From Gallionellaceae bacterium (lineage in GTDB: Bacteria; Pseudomonadota; Gammaproteobacteria; Burkholderiales; Thiobacillaceae), in NCBI GenBank assembly GCA_028714735.1, contig JAQTLU010000003.1, positions 186,001-250,000 on the forward strand: 64,000 nucleotides of DNA, read 5' to 3'. Numbering within the stretch: position 1 is the stretch's first letter; each line of letters starts with the position of its first letter. The notes under the pieces are model-generated. The model searched no databases. It was not told where the DNA came from and worked only from the letters and a program-made list of their open reading frames with translations. Of this stretch, positions 58,109 through 64,000 are shown one piece after another. The translations under genes and the position numbers were made by a program.

Positions 58109-60286
58109 TCAGGCCTCCTTCGGGTCGGGCAGGCGGCAGGCGCCGTAGAAGTCGTAGTACTCGATCGCCTCCAGGATGCCCCGGGCATAGCCGGCCTGGG
58201 CAAAGTAGATGCGATCCGCATCGGCCAGCTTGGACAGTTCCTCGTGGTGCCGGTTGGCCACCACCACGGCCAGGGTGTTGCCGCGCATCATGTCCTCGTC
58301 GGCGCCGGAGCCGCCCGCCGCGAGGACGTGTTCGAGCGGGATGTCCCACTGGTTGGCGAACCAGCGCAGGGCCATGCCCTTGGAGGCGCGCACCGGGGTG
58401 ATGTCGAGGAACTGGCCGAAGGCCATGGAGACATTGACGGTCTGGTCGGCCTGGTGCAGCAGGCTGGCGATCGCCTCCAGCGACGGCGCCGACTGGGGGT
58501 CGATGTAATAGCTGATCTTGAACCGGCCCTGCTCCTCCTTGGGTTGGCGCTTCAGGCCGGGCAACCCGTCGAGCACGGCGCGCACCCGTTGCGGCGTCCA
58601 CAGGTGGTCGATGTGGCCGGCCCAGGCGGTGTCCGCCTCGAAATCGGGGGCATAGTGGATCTCGGTGCCCAGGCTGGTGATCAGCACGTCCGGGACCGGG
58701 ATGCCATGTTTGCGCATGGTCTTGAGCGCCGATTCCAGGCTGCGCCCGGTGGCGATGCCGAAGGTGGCGCACTTGCGGTTGGCGCGCACCACGCGGATGA
58801 ATTCGGCCAGGGACCCGGCGTCGCCGAGCAGGTTCTGGTCGAGATCGGTGAAGATGGCGCGCTCGTGATAGAGCATCGGACGTCGCGTCGCCTCGACCGG
58901 CGGCGCCAGCGAACCGCGCTCCAGCAAGGGTTTCAGAGCCGTCAGATAGGCCTCGGCATGGGCCGGCCAGGAATAATGCTGCACGGCCCCGTCGATGCCC
59001 TGGCGCGACAGACGGCGCCAGTTGTCCGGGTCGTTCAGCACCTCGAGCAGGGCGGCCGCCATGGATTCGCTGTCGAGCGGGTCGATCAGATAGCCGTTGT
59101 GGCAGTTGCCGATGATGTCCTTGGGGCCACCGTCCGAGGTCGCGACGATGGGCAGGCCGCTGGCCGCCGCCTCGATCAGGGTCAGGCCGAACGGCTCGGT
59201 CAGGGCCGGATTGACGAATACGCCGCCGGAGGCGGCGGCCAGCCGGTACAGCACCGGCACCTCGTCGCGGCGATGGTGTTTCGGGTAGGCGACCCGGCCA
59301 TGCAGGTCGTAGCGGTCGATGTCCAGCAACAGATTGCCGAGCACGGCCTGGGCGCCGCTGTCGAGGTCGCGGATATCGTCCCGGTTGCCCGCCACCACGA
59401 CCAGGTTCGCCTTGACCTGAAGTTCCGGCGTCTCACCGTAGGCGCGCACCAGGGTGGCAATGTTCTTGCGCTCGTCCGGGCGCGAAAGCGCCAGGATCAT
59501 CGGCTTGCCGGGATCGTTCAGGAAACGGGCCAGTTCCTGGGCGATCGGCGCCGCCGCCTCGTGGCCGTCGGGCGGGCGAAAGCGCACCAGGTCGACGCCG
59601 GGCGGCACCACCCGCATGCGCCCCGGCTGGTAATGATCGTACAGCCCGTACTGTTCCTCGACCTCGTCGGCGGTCGAGGTGATCACCAGTTCAGCCGCCG
59701 CCAGGGTCTCCTCCTCCGCCTCGACCCGGCGCGCCATCTGGTAGCGTGCCTCGATGACGTCGGGCTTGAGGCCGGAGGCCAGCAGGCGCCGGCGCTTGAC
59801 CCGGCCCAGGGAATGGCCGGTGTGGACCAGGGGCACGCCCAGCAAGGCGGCCAGGCGTTTGCCGACGTAGCCGGCATCGGCGTAATGGCTGTGCACCACG
59901 GCCGGCACGCTGCCCTCGGCGCGCAGGAAGGCCAGGGCATTGTCGGCAAAAGAATCGAGATGATCCCAGAGCGCCTCCTTGGCCAGATAACCTTCGGGTC
60001 CGGCGTCGATGCGGACGATGCGCGCCTTGTCGGACAGGGTCTCGACCGGCTCGGCATAGTCCGGGCCGGCCTGGGCATCGACCACCCGCCGGGTCAGCAG
60101 ATCGACCCGGGCGACGGCCGGATGCGCAGCCAGGGCGCGGGCCAGTTCGGCCACGTACAGGGTCTGCCCGCCGGTGTCGGCGTCGCGGCCCAGTTCCAGG
60201 TCATGACCGCGGATCAGGCCATGGATGCTGAGCAACAGTATGTACAGGCCCGGGGTGGTGCTTTCCGAAGATACAGGGGTATCCAT
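58109..60286 (-). CDS. Sucrose-phosphate synthase with HAD-like C-terminal domain
   Basis: A 725-aa protein making sucrose-6-phosphate from UDP-glucose and fructose-6-phosphate. The GT-B synthase part (about 1-460) has DLELGRDADTGGQTLYVAEL, VHSHYADAGYVG, TGHSLGRVKR and EPFGLTLIEAAASGLPIVAT. The C-terminal HAD-like part begins IFTDLDQNLLGD, where the usual Thr is Asn. Motif IV reads GGSGADEDM, lacking the usual GDSGND Asp. So this domain is probably not a working phosphatase, and the separate gene supplies that step. ATG 60286 follows GGAGGTGAT; upstream in-frame ATGs lack support. Confidence 0.92.
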   Translation of the reverse strand: MDTPVSSESTTPGLYILLLSIHGLIRGHDLELGRDADTGGQTLYVAELARALAAHPAVARVDLLTRRVVDAQAGPDYAEPVETLSDKARIVRIDAGPEGYLAKEALWDHLDSFADNALAFLRAEGSVPAVVHSHYADAGYVGKRLAALLGVPLVHTGHSLGRVKRRRLLASGLKPDVIEARYQMARRVEAEEETLAAAELVITSTADEVEEQYGLYDHYQPGRMRVVPPGVDLVRFRPPDGHEAAAPIAQELARFLNDPGKPMILALSRPDERKNIATLVRAYGETPELQVKANLVVVAGNRDDIRDLDSGAQAVLGNLLLDIDRYDLHGRVAYPKHHRRDEVPVLYRLAAASGGVFVNPALTEPFGLTLIEAAASGLPIVATSDGGPKDIIGNCHNGYLIDPLDSESMAAALLEVLNDPDNWRRLSRQGIDGAVQHYSWPAHAEAYLTALKPLLERGSLAPPVEATRRPMLYHERAIFTDLDQNLLGDAGSLAEFIRVVRANRKCATFGIATGRSLESALKTMRKHGIPVPDVLITSLGTEIHYAPDFEADTAWAGHIDHLWTPQRVRAVLDGLPGLKRQPKEEQGRFKISYYIDPQSAPSLEAIASLLHQADQTVNVSMAFGQFLDITPVRASKGMALRWFANQWDIPLEHVLAAGGSGADEDMMRGNTLAVVVANRHHEELSKLADADRIYFAQAGYARGILEAIEYYDFYGACRLPDPKEA

Positions 60287-60468
60287 ATCACCTCCTCCAA
60301 GGCCGTAATTTTTGCAAAACCATGCGGCCATGGTACGGCGAATGCCTGACTGAGGCAAAAAACGGGCCGGATGCGCCGATGCCGTCGGCAACGGGAATTC
60401 GTCGTGGATTTCTATGCCCGGACGCGTCTATGTTAGGGTGACTCGAATTGAAACCGTGACCGCAAGAC
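60287..60468. promoter_or_regulatory. Divergent promoter region, sucrose operon and amylosucrase
   Basis: A 182-bp gap between the two divergent transcription units. It holds a hairpin (TGCC/GGCA with TGACTGA loop, then six A) at 60343-60363 and a GCCGA/TCGGC dyad near 60374-60388. A TATGTT-like -10 lies 35 bp before amylosucrase without a good -35. Both units are probably controlled from here, for example by osmotic state, but no regulator gene is nearby. Confidence 0.35.
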
Positions 60469-62415
60469 ATGTACGAACAGGCCTCCCACTCCCTGCTGAA
60501 TGAAATCCTCGCCGAGCTGAAACCCGAGATCGGCAATCAGCGGCTGCGCCATTTCTACACCCGTCTGGGGGCGAACTTCTACGCCATCCATTCCCTGTTC
60601 CACCTGCTCTACGGCGAGCGTGCCGATTTCAAGGAACAGATGGTCAGCCTGGTCGAGACGCTCGCCACCCGCTACATCGAACGGACCCCCGCGCTGCGCA
60701 AATCCGACTTGGCCCGGGAGAAGGACTACAACTGGTTCCTGAGCCAGAAATGGGTCGGCATGGCGCTCTACTGCGACCGTTTCGCCGATGACCTGAAGGG
60801 CTTGCGCGCCAACCTGCCCTACCTGCAGGAACTGGGCATCAACATGGTGCACATCATGCCCATGCTCGACTGTCCGCCGGACCACAGCGATGGCGGCTAT
60901 GCGGTGCGCGACTTCTACCGGATCGACCCGCGTTTCGGCACCACGGCAGAGGTCGAGGCGCTGGCCGCCACGCTGCGCAAGCGCGACATGATTCTGGTCC
61001 TCGATGTCGTGGTCAACCATACCTCGGACGCACACGAATGGGCGCAACGGGCGCGCCGGGGCGAGCAGAAATACCAGGATTACTACTTCGTCTTCGACGA
61101 CCGCGAGACCCCCGATATCTACGAAGAAACCATGCCGGAGATCTTTCCGGCCACCGCCCCCGGCAACTTCACCTGGGACGCGGAGATGGGCAAGTGGGTG
61201 ATGACGGTGTTCAACAACTACCAGTGGGACCTGAACTACCGCAATCCGGCAGTGCTGATCGAGATGATCGACATCATCCTGTTCTGGGCCAACCAGGGCG
61301 CCGACATCCTGCGCCTGGACGCGGTGGCCTTCCTGTGGAAAAAGATGGGCAGCGTGTGCCAGAACGAGCGCGAGGCGCATCTGCTGCTGCAACTGATGAA
61401 GGACTGCTGCCAGGTCACCGCGCCGGGGGTGCTGTTCATCGCCGAGGCGATCGTCGCCCCTGGGGAAATCTCCAAGTATTTCGGCGAGGACGCAATCAAC
61501 GCCAAGGAATGCGAGATCGCCTACAACGCCACCCTCATGGCCCTGCTCTGGGATGCCGTGGCGACCAAGAGCGCGGCGGTGCTCAACCAGGGCATCAAAA
61601 GCCTGCCCAACAAGCTGGAACGGGCGACCTGGCTCAACTATGTGCGCTGCCACGACGACATCGGACTCGGCTTCGACGACAACGACATCCGCCGCGCCGG
61701 CTTCGACCCGGCACAGCACCGGCGCTTCCTGATCGATTACTACACCGGCCGGTTTCCCGGTTCGGTCGCCCGCGGCCTGCCCTTCGGCGAGAATCCCAAG
61801 ACCGGCGATGCCCGCATCTCCGGTTCGCTCGCCTCCCTGGTCGGACTGGAGAGCGCGCTGGAAAGCCAGGACGAAGCCGCCATCGACGCCGCCATCAAGA
61901 CCATCGTGCTGCTGCACAGCGTGATCCTCTCGTTCGGCGGCATCCCGCTGCTCTACTACGGCGATGCGGTCGGCACCCTGAACAGCCTGGAATATCTCGC
62001 CGACCCCGCCAAGGCCGCCGACAACCGCTGGATGAATCGCTCGAACTTCAACTGGAACAAGGCCGAAAAGCGCCATCAGACCGGCACGGTGGAGCAGCGC
62101 ATCTTCAGCGCCCTGAAAAAGATGATCGCGCTGCGCAAGGAGACCCAGGCCTTCGCGGACTTCGACAACCGCCAGTTGCTGGCCCTGGACAACCCCAGCC
62201 TGCTGTTGTTTTCCCGGGCCGACACGCACCGCAACAGGGTGCTGGTGGTGGGCAATTTCAGCGATGCCGCGCAGACTCTTTCCATCGAAGCGTTGCGGGC
62301 CCATGGCTATTTTTTGCAGGACGGCATGAAAGACCTCTGTTCAGGCACCCGCATCGGGATGGTCGACGATGCGCTCGTCCTGCCGCCGCTGTCCTGTTAC
62401 TGGCTCGCCGACTGA
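60469..62415 (+). CDS. Amylosucrase
   Basis: A 648-aa GH13 enzyme making alpha-1,4-glucan from sucrose and releasing fructose. Catalytic residues by the Neisseria pattern: nucleophile Asp284 in ILRLDAVAFLWK, acid Glu326 in FIAEAIVAP, and Asp397 in VRCHDDIGLGF. The N-terminal helical domain typical of amylosucrases (about 1-90) is present, including KDYNWFLSQKWVGMALYCDRF. The C-terminal barrel-associated domain ends CYWLAD. It is divergent from the sucrose-synthesis operon, so excess sucrose could become glycogen-like polymer; fructose would go to the kinase. Confidence 0.94.
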   Translation: MYEQASHSLLNEILAELKPEIGNQRLRHFYTRLGANFYAIHSLFHLLYGERADFKEQMVSLVETLATRYIERTPALRKSDLAREKDYNWFLSQKWVGMALYCDRFADDLKGLRANLPYLQELGINMVHIMPMLDCPPDHSDGGYAVRDFYRIDPRFGTTAEVEALAATLRKRDMILVLDVVVNHTSDAHEWAQRARRGEQKYQDYYFVFDDRETPDIYEETMPEIFPATAPGNFTWDAEMGKWVMTVFNNYQWDLNYRNPAVLIEMIDIILFWANQGADILRLDAVAFLWKKMGSVCQNEREAHLLLQLMKDCCQVTAPGVLFIAEAIVAPGEISKYFGEDAINAKECEIAYNATLMALLWDAVATKSAAVLNQGIKSLPNKLERATWLNYVRCHDDIGLGFDDNDIRRAGFDPAQHRRFLIDYYTGRFPGSVARGLPFGENPKTGDARISGSLASLVGLESALESQDEAAIDAAIKTIVLLHSVILSFGGIPLLYYGDAVGTLNSLEYLADPAKAADNRWMNRSNFNWNKAEKRHQTGTVEQRIFSALKKMIALRKETQAFADFDNRQLLALDNPSLLLFSRADTHRNRVLVVGNFSDAAQTLSIEALRAHGYFLQDGMKDLCSGTRIGMVDDALVLPPLSCYWLAD

Positions 62416-62456
62416 GCCGGACAGGCCGGTCCTCGGACGCTGGTGCGCTGCCGGGT

Positions 62457-62479
62457 CCGGAGGCCCATGGGCCTCCCGG
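62457..62479 (+). terminator. Palindromic hairpin downstream of amylosucrase
   Basis: GGAGGCCCATGGGCCTCC (62459-62476) is a perfect 18-bp palindrome flanked by CC and CGG. No T-run follows, so termination may be weak or need help. Confidence 0.45.
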
Positions 62480-62614
62480 TCTTGTGGTTGAAGCGGGCCG
62501 GCATATCTTGCACAATCGAACCGCAGGCCGCGGCACAGATAACGACAAGGGCCGCAGCCGAGCCGGATGGCCGACAGGGCCAGTACAGGCACCGACATCT
62601 TAGGAGGAGCATTC

Positions 62615-62998
62615 ATGTACTACATCGTTGAGAGCGGCAAATCGTTCGACCAGGCCTCGGCAGACCTTGAAGCCGCGGTCAAGAACCATGGTTTCGGGGT
62701 CCTCCATGTCCATGACCTGGGCAGCACGCTGCGCGGCAAGGGCTTTCCCTTTGCCGAGGAGTGCAAGGTCTTCGAAGTCTGCAATCCTGGCCAGGCCACC
62801 AAGGTACTGTCGACCGACATGCGCCTGAACATGGCCCTGCCCTGCCGCATCTCGGTCTATACCGAGCAGGGCAAGACCCGGATCGGCCTGATCAAGCCGA
62901 TGCAGATGCTCTCGGCATTGTCCCAGGAGCCCGCGTTGATCCAGGTTGCCAAGGAAGTCGAGGAAAAGACCATCCTGATGGTGGACGAGGCAAGGTAA
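62615..62998 (+). CDS. DUF302-domain protein
   Basis: A 127-aa protein dominated by a DUF302 fold: YYIVESGKSFDQASADLEAAVKNHGFGVLHVHDLGSTLRGKG, then FEVCNPGQATKVLSTD and ALPCRISVYTEQGKTRIGLIKP. No signal peptide is visible. The family is common and its function is unknown. Two Cys (EVCNP and LPCR) are usual for the family. Start chosen at ATG 62615 because AGGAGGAG lies 5-13 bases upstream; the frame is open from 62567. A terminator follows at once. Confidence 0.85.
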   Translation: MYYIVESGKSFDQASADLEAAVKNHGFGVLHVHDLGSTLRGKGFPFAEECKVFEVCNPGQATKVLSTDMRLNMALPCRISVYTEQGKTRIGLIKPMQMLSALSQEPALIQVAKEVEEKTILMVDEAR

Positions 62999-63033
62999 AT
63001 ATCCGGCCTGTCAGCGATGAAGCCTGGACAGCC

Positions 63034-63061
63034 AAAAAAGCCGGGACTACCCGGCTTTTTT
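63034..63061 (+). terminator. Strong intrinsic terminator after the DUF302 gene
   Basis: AAAAAAGCCGGG (63034-63045) and CCCGGCTTTTTT (63050-63061) form a perfect stem with an ACTA loop and run into T. The A-run on the other side makes it usable from both strands. Confidence 0.9.
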
Positions 63062-63118
63062 TCGTTCGGCAGCCGGCTGGCGGTCCGACGTTCGACTCCA
63101 GAAATCATCGCCAGGCGA

Positions 63119-64000
63119 TTGAATTGTAATGATTTTTACAGCGCCCACCTTCCGGGCCGTAGCGCGGCGGCCAGCGGCAGGCGGCGGTCCGGACAGGCTG
63201 CACTGGGCGTACTCGCTCTGACGCTGTTTGCCGGCCTGCTGCCGTTGTCGGCCGGCGCCTCGGACGAAATGCCGACCAAGGGTGAGGTATGCACGGACGA
63301 CCAGGGCCTGCACTTTCGCGGCCTCACCTTCCGCCTGGAAAACGACCTGTTCGCCGATACCGACCAGGACTACACCAACGGCGTTTCCCTGACGGCGGTC
63401 TCGCAGGACCTGCCCACGGGCTTCAATCCAGACTGCCTGCCCTGGCCGGTGCGCCTGCACGCCGACCTGATCGCACGCGCCGACCCGGGCTTCTGGCACG
63501 ATGGCGAGCGGGTGACGCGGGCCCGCAACGTGGCGCTGAAGTTCGGCCAGTCCATGTACACGCCGGCTGACCGCAGCCGCACCGACCTGATCGTCGACGA
63601 CCGGCCCTACGCCGGCCTGCTCTACCTGGGCCTGGCCTGGAACCACCGCCGGCTCAATCCGCACACCAACGTGGAGACGCTCGATACGCGCGAAGCCACC
63701 ATCGGCATCATCGGCCCCATGTCGCTGGCCCACGCGAGCCAGGATTGGGTGCACGACCGGATCGGCGCCGGGAAATTCCAGGGCTGGCACAACCAGCTCG
63801 GCAATGAGCCGGCGCTGCAACTGATGCGGGAACGCAAATACCGCGACTACCGTGGCCCCGGACCGGTCATACCGGGCTTCGCGGCCGACCGCATAGGCGC
63901 CTTCGGACTCCACCTGGGCAACATCGAGACCTCTGCCAGCGCCAGCCTGGAAGGCCGTATCGGCTGGAACCTGCCCAACGACTTCGGCACCTACCCGATC
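63119..64000 (+). CDS. LpxR-like lipid A 3'-O-deacylase, N-terminal part (truncated by window end)
   Basis: An outer-membrane barrel enzyme (LpxR / DUF2219 family) that strips a 3'-acyloxyacyl chain from lipid A. The frame is open to the window end. After a signal-like stretch (ALGVLALTLFAGLLPLSAGA) come LTFRLENDLFADTDQDYTNGVS, FGQSMYTPADRSRTDL and DDRPYAGLLYLGLAW, the family hallmarks. The start is unsure: no ATG or GTG lies before the signal region, so the TTG at 63119 is the best candidate; an ATG at 63129 belongs to another frame that stops. The C-terminus is outside the window. Confidence 0.75.
   Translation, partial: MNCNDFYSAHLPGRSAAASGRRRSGQAALGVLALTLFAGLLPLSAGASDEMPTKGEVCTDDQGLHFRGLTFRLENDLFADTDQDYTNGVSLTAVSQDLPTGFNPDCLPWPVRLHADLIARADPGFWHDGERVTRARNVALKFGQSMYTPADRSRTDLIVDDRPYAGLLYLGLAWNHRRLNPHTNVETLDTREATIGIIGPMSLAHASQDWVHDRIGAGKFQGWHNQLGNEPALQLMRERKYRDYRGPGPVIPGFAADRIGAFGLHLGNIETSASASLEGRIGWNLPNDFGTYPI

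Noticed and set aside
63047-63913. 288-codon minus-strand frame over the LpxR-like region.
   Set aside because: Plus-strand frame shows LpxR hallmarks in order, while the minus-strand translation is featureless.

Overview
The window looks like a chromosomal segment of a GC-rich betaproteobacterium. The order rpsB-tsf-pyrH-frr-uppS-cdsA-dxr-rseP-bamA-skp-lpxD-fabZ-lpxA-lpxB-rnhB, a GyrA of the usual Gram-negative type, NosL-type copper chaperones and a sucrose-synthesis cluster with sucrose synthase and amylosucrase would fit a Nitrosomonadales-like lithotroph or methylotroph. The genus is inference only; no rRNA or tRNA gene was seen.

Layout. (1) 1-15321 is an accessory, defence-like region. 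On the plus strand it has a hook-less SbcD/SbcC-type nuclease-ATPase pair, then a wrecked TumE-like toxin gene carrying a 110-bp palindromic insertion, then the intact putative DNA-binding antitoxin. After a second inverted-repeat-bounded element comes a minus-strand series: a 2192-aa DUF4011/helicase/Vsr-like/DUF3320 protein, a SIR2-like P-loop NTPase with an AT-richer gene, and a RhuM-family protein. (2) 15754-26776 holds ordinary chromosomal genes: dbpA, a glutaredoxin-like protein, a DEDDy exonuclease, a small winged-helix protein, a PAS-GGDEF-EAL protein, a LysR regulator divergent from a cytochrome b561/YceI/YceI operon, a SlyD-like FKBP and rarA. (3) 26917-32295 has an orphan exported protein followed by a tightly overlapping cluster of ABC permease, ATPase, membrane protein, thioredoxin-like lipoprotein and two NosL-like proteins, probably a copper-handling system; no nosZ is in the window. 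(4) 32359-46915 is the translation, isoprenoid and envelope operon. It is interrupted between cdsA and dxr by a 370-bp nested-palindrome element whose two ends make up the cdsA stop region and the dxr ribosome-binding region. (5) 46929-51196 has motA, motB, a membrane-linked methyltransferase and an HDOD/GAF-like signalling protein joined by a 10-residue repeat linker; gyrA follows on the minus strand. (6) 53964-62415 is a sucrose locus: sucrose-phosphate synthase, sucrose-phosphatase, a PfkB-family (fructo)kinase and sucrose synthase, translationally coupled on the minus strand, with amylosucrase divergent. A DUF302 gene and a truncated LpxR-like lipid A deacylase end the window.

How the parts work together. 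The envelope genes cover the polyisoprenoid carrier (dxr, uppS), phospholipid precursor (cdsA), lipid A (lpxD, fabZ, lpxA, lpxB), outer-membrane protein assembly (bamA, skp) and envelope stress proteolysis (rseP). The sucrose genes can make sucrose from UDP-glucose and fructose-6-phosphate, cleave it reversibly, recycle fructose and turn excess sucrose into an alpha-glucan, consistent with an osmoprotectant or storage cycle. The most unusual items are the cdsA-dxr element, the three-gene defence-like operon and the toxin gene broken by a palindromic insertion.
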